A stretch of DNA of 64,000 nucleotides, taken from NCBI RefSeq assembly GCF_037911585.1, contig NZ_JBAJNS010000001.1, forward strand, positions 5,491,001-5,555,000, read 5' to 3'. Position 1 is the stretch's first letter; each line of letters begins with the position of its first letter. Positions 7,870-16,242 of the stretch are shown here, in pieces. The position numbers and the translations under genes were made by a program. The stretch comes from Streptomyces sp. GSL17-111 (GTDB lineage: Bacteria > Actinomycetota > Actinomycetes > Streptomycetales > Streptomycetaceae). The notes under the pieces are model-generated. The model ran no database searches, was not told the DNA's origin, and worked only from the letters and a program-made list of their open reading frames with translations.

Positions 7870-9033
7870 ATGGAAGACGTGCAGCAGCCCGGGCGCAGGG
7901 CGGTCCTGGGTGCGACGGTACTGGGGGCGGCCGGCGCCGCCGCGCTCGGCGCCGCGGCTCCGGCCGTGGCGGCCACCGCCCGGCCGGAGGGATCCCGGGG
8001 GCGCGGGCCGGACCGGCTGCCGGTGCCCGCCGTCATCGCCCACCGGGGAGCCAGCGGCTACCGGCCGGAGCACACGCTCGGCGCCTACCAACTGGCGCTC
8101 GACATGGGTGCGGACGTGATCGAGCAGGACCTCGTGCCGACCCGGGACGGTCACCTCGTGTGCCGGCACGAGAACGAGATCGGCGGCACCACCGACGTCG
8201 CCGACCGCCCGGAGTTCGCCGACCGCCGGACCACGAAGACCGTGGACGGCCGGGAGTTCACGGGCTGGTTCACCGAGGACTTCACCCTCCGGGAGCTGAA
8301 GACGCTGCGCGCGACCGAGCGCATCCCCCAGCAGCGGCCCGACAACACCCTCTACGACGGCCGTTGGGAGGTGCCCACGTTCGCCGAGGTGCTCGACTGG
8401 GCCGAGGCGGAGGGCCGTCGGCGGCGGCGCACCGTCTGGCTGCACGTCGAGACCAAGCACCCGAGCTACTTCCGCGGGCTCGGGCTCGGCCTGGAGGAGC
8501 GGCTGGCCCGGCTGCTGCGGGCGCACCGGCTGCACCGCCGGGGCGCGCCGGTGTTCGTCCAGTCCTTCGAGCCCAGCAGCATCCGGCGCATGGCCCGGCT
8601 CGTCGACACCCCCGGTGTCGTCCTGCTGTCCTCGGCCGGCTCCCGCCCCTGGGACTTCGTGGAGGCGGACGACCCGCGCACCGTGGCCGACCTGGTGACG
8701 GCCGAGGGGCTCGACTGGATCGCCTCGTTCGCCCGGGGCATCGGACCGACGCTGGACCTGATCCTGCCCCGGCGCCAGGACGGGAGCCTCGGCGATCCGA
8801 CGACCCTGGTGCGGGACGCCCACGCGCGCGGGCTGGTGCTGCACCCCTACACCATGCGCAACGAGAACGCCTTCCTCCCCGCCGACTTCCGTCGCGGCAC
8901 CGACCCGGGCGCCTACGGCGACGCGTTCGGGGCCCTGCGCACCTACTTCGGGACCGGGATCGACGGCCTCTTCACCGACCACCCCGACACCGCGCTGCTG
9001 GCGGCCGCCGACTTCCGTCGCGCGCGCGGCTGA
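7870..9033 (+). CDS. Tat-exported glycerophosphodiester phosphodiesterase
   Basis: 387 residues. A twin-arginine signal peptide ('GRRAVLGATVLGAAG', residues about 8-37, ending near AVAA) precedes a GDPD TIM-barrel. The catalytic start 'AHRGASGYRPEHT' has His58, Arg59 and Glu67. A metal-binding 'VIEQDLVPTRDG' and a second catalytic His in 'CRHE' follow. It is GlpQ-like and would hydrolyse deacylated phospholipid headgroups to glycerol-3-phosphate plus alcohol outside the membrane, scavenging phosphate and glycerol. The start has GAGGAGG 6-8 nt upstream. A strong hairpin follows the stop. Confidence 0.93.
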   Translation: MEDVQQPGRRAVLGATVLGAAGAAALGAAAPAVAATARPEGSRGRGPDRLPVPAVIAHRGASGYRPEHTLGAYQLALDMGADVIEQDLVPTRDGHLVCRHENEIGGTTDVADRPEFADRRTTKTVDGREFTGWFTEDFTLRELKTLRATERIPQQRPDNTLYDGRWEVPTFAEVLDWAEAEGRRRRRTVWLHVETKHPSYFRGLGLGLEERLARLLRAHRLHRRGAPVFVQSFEPSSIRRMARLVDTPGVVLLSSAGSRPWDFVEADDPRTVADLVTAEGLDWIASFARGIGPTLDLILPRRQDGSLGDPTTLVRDAHARGLVLHPYTMRNENAFLPADFRRGTDPGAYGDAFGALRTYFGTGIDGLFTDHPDTALLAAADFRRARG

Positions 9034-9035
9034 CC

Positions 9036-9079
9036 GGCCCGTTCCGGTGCGGGCGCGGACCGCACCGGAACGCCGGGCC
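9036..9079 (+). terminator. Hairpin terminator after the glycerophosphodiesterase gene
   Basis: A 17-bp stem (9036-9052 with 9060-9079) with a 3-nt bulge and 7-nt loop, starting 2 nt after the stop codon. There is no U-tract, as is common in high-GC actinobacteria. Confidence 0.7.
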
Positions 9080-9307
9080 GTTCCGGTGAATCGCAGGCGG
9101 GTCGGGAATCTCACAGGCGACTTGCGTACTGCGGCGTTCCCGCTGCCTGGGATGTCTGCGCAGAATGCTCCTGACGGAGGTTGGAGAACCCGGTCAGGGG
9201 GGAAGGGTGCGAGAGACAACCGGCGTCACCAGGGCAGCCCCGCCCGTCCGCGCGACCCTCACTCCCCGGCGCGGCGGGCTCGAGACACCAGAAAGAGGCG
9301 TGCGCAC

Positions 9308-9811
9308 ATGGGCATGAGCGTGACCATCTCTGCGGCGACCGGCCAGGACACCGAGCAGATCCTCAAGCTCCAGTACCTGTGCTACCAGAGCGAGGCGGAG
9401 CTCTACCGGGACTGGAGTATCGAGCCGCTGACCCAGACGCTGGAGGCGCTGCGCGACGAGTTGGCCGGCGGGGTCGTCCTGGTGGCCCGGCTCGGCGGGG
9501 AGGTCGTCGGTTCGGTGCGCGGCACCGTCGACGCGGAGGGCACCGCGCACATCAACAAGCTCGTCGTCCACCCCCGGCTGCAGCGCCACGGCCTCGGCGG
9601 CCGGCTGCTGGCCGCCCTCGAGGACCGCCTCGCGGGGGAGCAGGGCGCCCGTCGGTTCCGCCTCTTCACCGGCCACCGCAGCGAGGGCAACCTGCGGCTG
9701 TACCGGCGCTGCGGCTACGTCGCCTCGGGCACCGAGCGGGTCTCGTCCCGGCTGAGCCTCATCACCCTGGAGAAGGCCGCCGTGGCCGAGGCGTACACCA
9801 CCAGCGCCTGA
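9308..9811 (+). CDS. GNAT-family N-acetyltransferase
   Basis: 167 residues. The central GNAT acetyl-CoA motif A is visible as 'INKLVVHPRLQRHGLGGRLLAALE' (R/Q-x-x-G-x-G/A loop), followed by motif B 'LRLYRRCGY'. The start at ATG 9308 is preferred, with an AAGAGG about 10 nt upstream. A spacer of about 230 nt precedes it (9080-9307) with a short inverted repeat CCTGAC/GTCAGG (9170-9198). I see no recognisable riboswitch there. The acceptor substrate is unknown. Confidence 0.88.
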   Translation: MGMSVTISAATGQDTEQILKLQYLCYQSEAELYRDWSIEPLTQTLEALRDELAGGVVLVARLGGEVVGSVRGTVDAEGTAHINKLVVHPRLQRHGLGGRLLAALEDRLAGEQGARRFRLFTGHRSEGNLRLYRRCGYVASGTERVSSRLSLITLEKAAVAEAYTTSA

Positions 9812-9838
9812 CGCCGGCCGCGGCCGTCCCCGCTCCGC

Positions 9839-10279
9839 TCAGGACGCCGGGGACCGCCGCAGCCACCACAGCCCGACGACGGGCAGCACCAGGGGGATGA
9901 ACAGGTACCCCATGCCGTAGGCCGACCACACGGTGGTGTCGGGGAACGCCTCCGGGTCGAACACGGACCACGTCCCGACCACGAGCACCCCGGCCAGCTC
10001 CGCCACGCACCCGGCCAGTGCCGTCCTGCGCGCCGTCTCCCCGCCGCGCACCAGGGCGACGGTGATGGCGCAGTACACGACGGCGGCCACGGCCGAGAGC
10101 GCGTAGGGCAGCGGGGCCTCGTCGAAGCGGGTCGCGATCTGGTAGGCCGAGCGCGAGGTGGCGCCCACGGCGAACACCGCGTAGAGCGTGACGAGCAGCC
10201 GTCCGGGGCCGGAGCCGATCCGCCCGCCCTCGGTGGCCGGGTCGACTCCGGGCCCTCCCGAACGCCGGGCGCGTGTCAC
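9839..10279 (-). CDS. Small integral membrane protein, uncharacterised
   Basis: 146 residues with about four hydrophobic segments ('LLVTLYAVFAVGA', 'ALSAVAAVVYCAITVAL', 'ALAGCVAELAGVLVVG', 'YLFIPLVLPVVGLWWL'). GTG 10279 lies 2 nt from the stop of the upstream membrane-protein gene, so the two are co-transcribed and probably coupled. I do not recognise a family with a known function. Similar paired small membrane proteins are common in Streptomyces genomes. Confidence 0.75.
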   Translation of the reverse strand: MTRARRSGGPGVDPATEGGRIGSGPGRLLVTLYAVFAVGATSRSAYQIATRFDEAPLPYALSAVAAVVYCAITVALVRGGETARRTALAGCVAELAGVLVVGTWSVFDPEAFPDTTVWSAYGMGYLFIPLVLPVVGLWWLRRSPAS

Positions 10280-10280
10280 C

Positions 10281-10649
10281 TCAGGCACCTCCGCCTCCCC
10301 AGATGTCGTAGAGCCGCACCTGCAGGACGGCCAGGACCACGGCCCCCGCGGCCACCGTCGCCGAACCCCAGCGGGTCCGTTCCGACAGGGAGAGGAACGC
10401 GACGGCCGGGATCGCACAGGCGCAGCCGACGAGGTAGGAGACGAAGACCACCGTGCCGTCGTCCGCCTCGGCACCGCCCGCGAGCCGGACGACGCCGACG
10501 ACCAGCTGCGCCAGCGCGAGCAGCGTGACGACCGCCATGCCGGCGAAGTGCCAGTCCTTGGTGGGCTCGTTCCGGTAGGCCGCCAAGCCGCACCAGGCGG
10601 CCAGCGCGAGCGCGGCCACGGCGACCGCGACCGTCAGCGGGGTGAACAT
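10281..10649 (-). CDS. Small integral membrane protein, uncharacterised
   Basis: 122 residues with four predicted transmembrane helices, starting almost at the N-terminus ('FTPLTVAVAVAALALAAW'). A Cys-containing helix 'YLVGCACAIPAVAFLSL' is notable. ATG 10649 has a -10-like TAAAGT (minus strand, 10662-10657) 7 nt upstream and no Shine-Dalgarno, so a leaderless transcript is likely. It forms a two-gene unit with the membrane protein that follows. No function is assigned. Confidence 0.75.
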   Translation of the reverse strand: MFTPLTVAVAVAALALAAWCGLAAYRNEPTKDWHFAGMAVVTLLALAQLVVGVVRLAGGAEADDGTVVFVSYLVGCACAIPAVAFLSLSERTRWGSATVAAGAVVLAVLQVRLYDIWGGGGA

Positions 10650-10956
10650 GGCAGCGACTTTACTGCGCTGCCCCGCTTCGGCCGATTCCGGGTGGTCCGC
10701 CGCGCCCCGACGGTCACGACGGCCGGCAGCGTTCGATGGCCGACGTGGTCTTGACCACAGGACGCGCCGCGCCCGAGACCCGGCCCGCCCTGCCGGTGCC
10801 GCCCTGCGGAACCGGCTGCGCCGCAGGTCAGAGCCGGTGCGGACACAGTGCTCCGCACGTCCCGCACCGGTCACGACCGCGCACGGAGACGTCCATTATC
10901 CGGACGGTTGTCTCTGCTGGTGGGACGATCGGGCGGCTGTCTGTTTGACTTGCCCC
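10650..10956. other. Intergenic region upstream of the met transporter leader
   Basis: No convincing gene. It contains a near-perfect palindrome GTGGTC-TT-GACCAC (10745-10758) and a separate 9-bp inverted repeat (10834-10842 with 10862-10870). A -10-like CATTAT lies at about 10896. These could be operators or promoters for the divergent membrane-protein genes or the met operon. Confidence 0.4.
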
Positions 10957-11043
10957 ATGAGCACGACGCGCAGCCACCTTCACGTCACCGAGGCGATCTC
11001 CCTGCCCGGTGGCTGCTGCATGCGTCGAATGTGTGACCGCTGA
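10957..11043 (+). CDS. Putative regulatory leader peptide upstream of metNIQ (28 aa)
   Basis: A 28-codon ORF encodes MSTTRSHLHVTEAISLPGGCC followed by MRRMCDR. Its last nine residues hold three Cys and two Met (Cys-Cys-Met, then Met-Cys). Such codon clusters typify attenuator peptides that sense Cys or Met tRNA charging. It lies 195 nt upstream of metN on the same strand. A 5-bp hairpin (11063-11067/11076-11080) and GC-rich repeats follow. There is no Shine-Dalgarno. The regulatory role is inferred from position and composition only. Confidence 0.45.
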   Translation: MSTTRSHLHVTEAISLPGGCCMRRMCDR

Positions 11044-11238
11044 GGGCCCCTGCCGAAGCAGCCTCGCGCCCCGAAGCGAGCCCGTGCGCACCGCCGTCTG
11101 ACCAGCCCGCCCGACCCGCCGGGCACCCGGTCCGCACGCAGCCCGGCGCGCCTCCGCGCGCGCCGCCTTCAGCCACCGACACACCCCCGCACGCCCGCCC
11201 CGCACGGGTCCGGCGTGCCCGACAGTCACGGAATCCCA

Positions 11239-12306
11239 GTGATCACCACCACGGACCTGACGAAGGTCTACCGCACGCCCGACCGTGAGGTCACCGCCCT
11301 GGACGGGGTGAACCTGCACGTCAAGGAGGGCGAGGTACACGGCGTCATCGGCCAGAGCGGGGCCGGGAAGTCCTCCCTGATCCGCTGCGTCAACCTGCTG
11401 GAGACGCCTACCTCCGGCACGGTGACGGTCGACGGCCGCGACCTCACCGCCCTCGCCGGACGGGGTGCCCGCCCCTCCGCAGCCCTGCGGCAGGCCCGCA
11501 GCCGCATCGGCATGGTCTTCCAGCACTTCAACCTGCTCTCCTCGCGCACGGTCCGGGGCAACGTCGAGCTCCCCCTGGAGATCCTCGGCCTCGGGCGCGC
11601 CGAGCGCCGCCGCAAGGCGCTCGACCTCCTCGACCTGGTCGGGCTCGCCGGGCACGCGCGGGCCCATCCCGCCCAGCTCTCCGGTGGTCAGAAGCAGCGC
11701 GTGGGCATCGCCCGTGCGCTGGCCGGGGACCCCAAGGTGCTGCTGTCCGACGAGGCCACCTCCGCGCTCGACCCCGAGACCACCGCCTCCGTCCTCGCCC
11801 TCCTGCGCGATCTGAACCGGCAACTGGGCCTGACCGTCCTGCTCATCACCCACGAGATGGACGTCGTCAAGACCGTGTGCGACTCGGCCTCCCTCATGCG
11901 GGACGGGCGGATCGTGGAGTCCGGCACCGTCCGCGAGCTGCTCGCCACCCCCGGCTCGGCCCTGGCCGCCGCGCTGTTCCCCGTGGGCGGTCCGCTGCCC
12001 GAGGCCGGCGACCGCACCGTCGTGGACGTCACCTTCCACGGCGCGGCCACCGGGCGGCCACTGATCTCCCAGCTCGCCCGCACCTATCACGTCGACGTCT
12101 CCATCCTGGGCGCCGCGATGGACACCGTCGGAGGAGCACAGATCGGCCGCATGCGGATCGAACTGCCCGGCCCCTTCGGCGACAACGTCGTGCCCATCGG
12201 CTTCCTGCGCGAACAGGGCCTCGCGGTCGAGGTCGTCACGGACGCCGGGGCCGCACCGGACGATCCCCACGCGGCCGCCGCGCTGACCAAGGAGGCCTCC
12301 CGATGA
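11239..12306 (+). CDS. metN: Methionine ABC transporter ATP-binding protein
   Basis: 355 residues. Walker A 'GQSGAGKSS' is at residues 38-46, the signature 'LSGGQ' at 147-151 and Walker B with the D-loop 'VLLSDEATSALD' near 166-177. A C-terminal NIL/ACT-like domain (about 270-350) is characteristic of MetN and binds methionine for trans-inhibition. GTG 11239 gives the usual 'MITTT-LTKVY' start; an in-frame GTG at 11215 would add 8 residues. It powers D/L-methionine uptake. ATGA overlap couples it to metI. Confidence 0.95.
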   Translation: MITTTDLTKVYRTPDREVTALDGVNLHVKEGEVHGVIGQSGAGKSSLIRCVNLLETPTSGTVTVDGRDLTALAGRGARPSAALRQARSRIGMVFQHFNLLSSRTVRGNVELPLEILGLGRAERRRKALDLLDLVGLAGHARAHPAQLSGGQKQRVGIARALAGDPKVLLSDEATSALDPETTASVLALLRDLNRQLGLTVLLITHEMDVVKTVCDSASLMRDGRIVESGTVRELLATPGSALAAALFPVGGPLPEAGDRTVVDVTFHGAATGRPLISQLARTYHVDVSILGAAMDTVGGAQIGRMRIELPGPFGDNVVPIGFLREQGLAVEVVTDAGAAPDDPHAAAALTKEASR

Positions 12307-12971
12307 CCTGGACCCAGATGCAGCCCCTGCTGACCCAGGCGTGCGTCGACACCCTCTACATGGTCGGCTGGTCCACGCTGATCGCCGCGCTCGGCGGCGT
12401 CCCGCTCGGGGTCCTGCTCGTCCTGACCGACCGCGGCGGCATGCTGCGCAACCTCGCGGTGAACCGGGTCGTCGGGGCCGTCGTCAACGTGGGGCGCTCG
12501 CTGCCGTTCGTCATCCTGCTCGTCGCCCTGATCCCGTTCACCAGCGCGGTCGTCGGCACCTTCATCGGGCCGACGGCGGCCATCGTGCCGCTGGCGGTCG
12601 GCGCCGTCCCGTTCTTCGCCCGGCTCGTGGAGACGGCCGTCCGCGAGGTCGACCGGGGCCTGGTCGAGGCCGCGCAGGCCATGGGCGGCGGCACCGGCAC
12701 CGTCGTCCTCAAGGTCCTCCTGCCGCAGGCGCTGCCCTCGCTCGTGGCCGGGCTGACCACCACCGTCATCGTGCTGATCGGCTACTCGGCGATGGCCGGC
12801 GTCGTCGGCGCCGGCGGCCTGGGCGATCTCGCCCACACCTACGGCTACCAGCGTTTCGAGACGACGCTGATGCTCGTCACCGTCGCCGTGCTCATCGCCC
12901 TGGTCACCCTCGTCCAACTGCTCGGCGACGCCGCCGTGCGGTTCCTCGGCCGCCGCGAACGCGCCGGCTGA
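12303..12971 (+). CDS. metI: Methionine ABC transporter permease
   Basis: 222 residues with five predicted membrane helices, matching MetI. The cytoplasmic EAA loop that contacts MetN appears as 'EVDRGLVEAAQAMGGG' followed by 'VLLPQALPSLVAG'. The ATG overlaps the metN stop (ATGA). Two copies of MetI would assemble with two MetN subunits in the membrane and receive methionine from MetQ. Confidence 0.95.
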   Translation: MTWTQMQPLLTQACVDTLYMVGWSTLIAALGGVPLGVLLVLTDRGGMLRNLAVNRVVGAVVNVGRSLPFVILLVALIPFTSAVVGTFIGPTAAIVPLAVGAVPFFARLVETAVREVDRGLVEAAQAMGGGTGTVVLKVLLPQALPSLVAGLTTTVIVLIGYSAMAGVVGAGGLGDLAHTYGYQRFETTLMLVTVAVLIALVTLVQLLGDAAVRFLGRRERAG

Positions 12972-13081
12972 GCCCACGCCCCCACCCGCCCCCCGCAGAG
13001 CCACCGCAGAACCACCGCAGAGAACCGCCACAGGCCCGAACTCTTCGTCGGGCAGGCGCCATCCGAAAGGGAGCACTCCTC

Positions 13082-13927
13082 GTGCGTACCACCACCATCG
13101 TCACCGCCGTCGCGGCCACCGCCGCGCTCACCCTCGGCCTCACCGCCTGCGGCACCGCCTCGGACCCCGGCAACGACGCCTCGGGTGACGGCGCGACGCT
13201 CACCGTCGCCGCCTCCGCGACCCCGCACGCCGAGATCCTGGAGTACGTCCGGGACCACCTGGCGAAGGACGCGGGCCTGGACCTCGAGGTCCGGGTGGTC
13301 AACGACTACGTCCTGCCCAACACCGCGACGGAGAGTGGCGACGTCGACGCCAACTACTTCCAGCACCGGCCCTACCTCGACGACTTCAACGCCAAGAACG
13401 ACACGCACATCACCCCCGTCGCCGACGTCCACCTGGAGCCGCTCGGCCTGTACTCGAAGGACGCCGACGCCCTCGACGCCCTCGGGGCCGGGGCGACGAT
13501 CGCACTGCCCAACGACACCACCAACGGCGGCCGGGCCCTGCACCTGCTCGCGGCGCACGGGCTGATCGAACTGGCCGACGGCGCGGGCCAGGACGCCACC
13601 GTCGCCGACATCGCCGACGCCGGGGGCCTGCGGTTCAAGGAACTGGAGGCCGCCACGCTGCCCCGCGCCCTCGGCGAGGTGGACGCCGCCGTCATCAACG
13701 GCAACTACGCCATCGAGGCCGGGCTGGCACCGGCCGAGGACGCCCTCGCGCTGGAGACCGCCGAGGGCAACCCGTACGCCAACTTCCTCGCGGTGAAGGA
13801 GGGCAACGAGGACGACCCGCAGGTGCGCACGCTCGCGGGGCTCCTCAACTCCGAGGAGGTGCGGGCGTTCATCGAGGACGAGTACGCGGGCTCCGTGGTG
13901 CCCGCCTTCGGCTCCGCGCGGGACTGA
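13082..13927 (+). CDS. metQ: Methionine-binding lipoprotein (NlpA/MetQ family)
   Basis: 281 residues with a lipoprotein signal peptide ending in the lipobox 'LTAC' (lipidated Cys near residue 22). The mature part is NlpA family: 'HAEILEYV', 'VVNDYVLPNTATESGDVDANYFQHRPYLD' and 'INGNYAIEAGL' correspond to ligand-contacting segments of MetQ. GTG 13082 has AAAGGGAG upstream. It is the extracytoplasmic receptor of the transporter, anchored to the outer face of the membrane. A hairpin terminator follows. Confidence 0.95.
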   Translation: MRTTTIVTAVAATAALTLGLTACGTASDPGNDASGDGATLTVAASATPHAEILEYVRDHLAKDAGLDLEVRVVNDYVLPNTATESGDVDANYFQHRPYLDDFNAKNDTHITPVADVHLEPLGLYSKDADALDALGAGATIALPNDTTNGGRALHLLAAHGLIELADGAGQDATVADIADAGGLRFKELEAATLPRALGEVDAAVINGNYAIEAGLAPAEDALALETAEGNPYANFLAVKEGNEDDPQVRTLAGLLNSEEVRAFIEDEYAGSVVPAFGSARD

Positions 13928-13957
13928 GCGGCGCGGCCCGCCGCCCGGAACCGCCCA

Positions 13958-13994
13958 CCGGGCCGGTCTCTCACCCGTCGAGGGACCGGCCCGG
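13958..13994 (+). terminator. Terminator of the metNIQ operon
   Basis: An 11-bp perfect stem (13958-13968 with 13984-13994), 30 nt after the metQ stop. It marks the end of the transporter operon. Confidence 0.65.
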
Positions 13995-14053
13995 CGCACG
14001 TCCGCGGCCATGCTGCATGCTGTGCAGATGACCCCGTCGGCACGGAGAGGCGC

Positions 14054-14728
14054 ATGACTTCCAGTTTCCCGGACATCTCCATCAGTACGGACCGGCTCGT
14101 GCTGCGACCGTTCGAGGAAGCGGACATCCCCGCGCTCACCGACATGATGAACGACGACCTCGTCACCGCGTGGACGGACGTCCCGCACCCCTTCACCGAG
14201 AGCCACGCCCGGGACTGGGTCACCCGGCGTGCCCCGCTGAAGCGTTCCTGCGGGAGCGGCATCGTCCTCGCCGTCAGCGAGTTCCTCACCGGACGGCTCG
14301 TGGGCAGCCTGGAGTTGCGCAACACCGACTGGCGCACCGCGGCCACCGAGGTGCGCTACGTCGTCGCCCAGTGGGCCCGTGGCGAGGGGTACGCCGCGGA
14401 GACGCTGCTGGCGGTCTCCGGCTGGCTCTTCGGCCACCAGGGTTTCGCGCGCCTGGAACTGCGCACCGCCGCAGGCAACACCGCCGCCCAGCAGGTGGCC
14501 CAGAAGATCGGCTGCATCAGCGAGGGCGTCCTGCGCAACGCCGGGACGACGCGGGTGCGCACCGACGACCGCGGTGCCGGAGACCCGGAGGCGACGGGTG
14601 AGTGGACCGACGCCCGCACCGACCTCATCGTCTGGAGCCTCCTCCCCGAGGACGTCGACGAGACGGGCGAGGAGCCGCCCGCCGTCGTCGAGCGCACCCC
14701 CGCCGAGCCACGCGGGAGCCTCGGGTAA
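14054..14728 (+). CDS. RimJ/RimL-type GNAT N-acetyltransferase
   Basis: 224 residues. The order of motifs is that of ribosomal-protein/aminoacyl acetyltransferases: 'TDRLVLRPFEEADIPALTDM' at the start, 'VRYVVAQWARGEGYAAETLLAV' as the CoA-binding motif A, and 'LELRTAAGNTAAQQVAQKIG' as motif B. The C-terminal tail is acidic and Pro-rich. It lies after the metQ terminator and 51 nt before cobL. The substrate (protein N-terminus or small amine) cannot be told from sequence. Confidence 0.87.
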   Translation: MTSSFPDISISTDRLVLRPFEEADIPALTDMMNDDLVTAWTDVPHPFTESHARDWVTRRAPLKRSCGSGIVLAVSEFLTGRLVGSLELRNTDWRTAATEVRYVVAQWARGEGYAAETLLAVSGWLFGHQGFARLELRTAAGNTAAQQVAQKIGCISEGVLRNAGTTRVRTDDRGAGDPEATGEWTDARTDLIVWSLLPEDVDETGEEPPAVVERTPAEPRGSLG

Positions 14729-14779
14729 TCTCATCGCGCCCGCCCATCGCCCCTCACCCCCGCAGGAGACCCGAAGCCG

Positions 14780-16009
14780 ATGGCCGACCGTGTCACCGTG
14801 ATCGGCTGGGACGGCTCTCCGCTGGGCGCCCCGGCCCGCGCCGCGCTCGGCGCCGCCACCCTCGTGGCGGGTGCCGCCCACCACCTCGACCTGCCCGACG
14901 TCCCGGCCGCCGCCGAGCGCGTCCGGCTCGGCAGCATCACGCTCGCCGCCCGCCGCGTCGCCCGGCACCGGGGCACCGCCGTCGTGCTCGCCGACGGCGA
15001 CCCCGGCTTCTTCGGCGTCGTCCGCGCCCTGCGCGCCCCCGAGCACGGGCTGGAGGTCGAGGTCGTCCCCGCCGTCTCCGCCGTGGCCGCGGCCTTCGCC
15101 CGCGCCGGCATGCCGTGGGACGACGCCCAGGTCGTCGTCGCGGGCAGCCGGACCCTGCGCCGCGCCGTCAACGTGTGCCGCGCCCACCCCAAGGTGGCCG
15201 TCCTCACCTCGCCCGGCGCGGGGCCGGCCGAACTGGCCCTGCTCCTCGGCGACGTGCACCGCACGTTCGTCATCTGCGAGGAACTGGGCACCTCCCGCGA
15301 GCGCATGACGGTGCTGACCTCCGACAAGGTCGCCGACCACGTCTGGCGCGACCCCAGCGTCGTCATCGTCGTCGGCGGACACGGCGCGGGAGCGAGCACC
15401 GGCACCGGACAGGGCAGCGGGTGGATCGCCGGCCGGGAGCCGGGCTATCCGCGCGAGCACCGCGGCTGGGCGCTGCCGCGTCCGGTCCCCGGCGCCCCGG
15501 CCGCCCGCCTCACCACCGGCGAGTCCGCCCAGCTCCGGGCCGCCCAGCTGGCCCGCCTCGGGCCGCGCGCCGGAGACCTGGTGTGGGACATCGGGGCGGG
15601 CGGCGGCACCCTCGCGGTGGAGGCCGCCGGATTCGGCGCCGCCGTCATCGCCGTCGACCGCAACGCCGAGGCCTGCGCGCTCGCCACCGCCGCCGCCCGC
15701 GACCGGGGCGTCCAGCTCCAGGTCGTGCACGGCGGTGCCCCGCAGGTACTCGAAGACCTGCCCGAGCCCGACGTCGTCCGCGTCGGGGGCGGGGGCCTGC
15801 GGACGGTCACCGCCTGCGCCGACCGGCGGCCCGAGCGCCTCGTCACCCACGCCGGCAACCGCGACGAGGCCGAGGCACTCGGCCGGGTCCTGGCCGAGGC
15901 CGGTTACGCCGTCGAGTGCGTGCTGCTCCAGACCCTCGAACTGGACACGACCCGCTGGTCGGAGCGGGACCGCACCGTCGTCTTCCTGCTCGCCGGCACC
16001 CGGATGTGA
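14780..16009 (+). CDS. cobL: Precorrin-6Y C5,15-methyltransferase (decarboxylating)
   Basis: 409 residues, a CbiE-CbiT fusion as in aerobic CobL. The CbiE tetrapyrrole-methylase domain is at about 1-200 (start 'VTVIGWDG', 'VVLADGDPGFFG'). A CbiT Rossmann methyltransferase follows from about 230, with the SAM motif 'WDIGAGGGTLAVEA' near residue 270. It methylates C5 and C15 and removes the ring-C acetate in corrin synthesis. The CbiT second motif reads 'VRVGGGGLRTV', slightly off the usual 'FIGGGG'. It precedes the BluB-CobT gene, making a small B12 group. Confidence 0.92.
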   Translation: MADRVTVIGWDGSPLGAPARAALGAATLVAGAAHHLDLPDVPAAAERVRLGSITLAARRVARHRGTAVVLADGDPGFFGVVRALRAPEHGLEVEVVPAVSAVAAAFARAGMPWDDAQVVVAGSRTLRRAVNVCRAHPKVAVLTSPGAGPAELALLLGDVHRTFVICEELGTSRERMTVLTSDKVADHVWRDPSVVIVVGGHGAGASTGTGQGSGWIAGREPGYPREHRGWALPRPVPGAPAARLTTGESAQLRAAQLARLGPRAGDLVWDIGAGGGTLAVEAAGFGAAVIAVDRNAEACALATAAARDRGVQLQVVHGGAPQVLEDLPEPDVVRVGGGGLRTVTACADRRPERLVTHAGNRDEAEALGRVLAEAGYAVECVLLQTLELDTTRWSERDRTVVFLLAGTRM

Positions 16010-16242
16010 TCTGTCGCGGACAACCGTGACCAACCGGGGTCAGTCGCCCACCCCCGGCCGGTCGGCCCGGGCACGACCGGTAGGCTGACCGCCTGTTGTG
16101 CCGTCACCCTGAGTTGACGCTTTGTTCGGCAATGTACGGGTGACGACGGCGGGAGACGTGCCGCGCGCGGCGCATGCTCGTTCTCCCAGCGGGGGAGTCC
16201 CACGGGGACTCGAAGGAGCACTACCGATGGCGAGGGGTACGC

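Noticed and set aside
9080..9307. A possible riboswitch (ydaO-like) in the leader of the GNAT gene.
   Set aside because: Only short G-rich and GGAGAACC-like stretches fit; the defining paired elements could not be found.
12845..16033. A 1062-codon open frame on the minus strand across metI-metQ-cobL.
   Set aside because: It is the antisense shadow of three well-supported genes; its translation is low-complexity Gly/Val/Asp-rich with no domain, as expected for high-GC antisense frames.
16010..16242. A cobalamin riboswitch ahead of bluB-cobT.
   Set aside because: No B12-box sequence is visible in this spacer or in the one before cobL.
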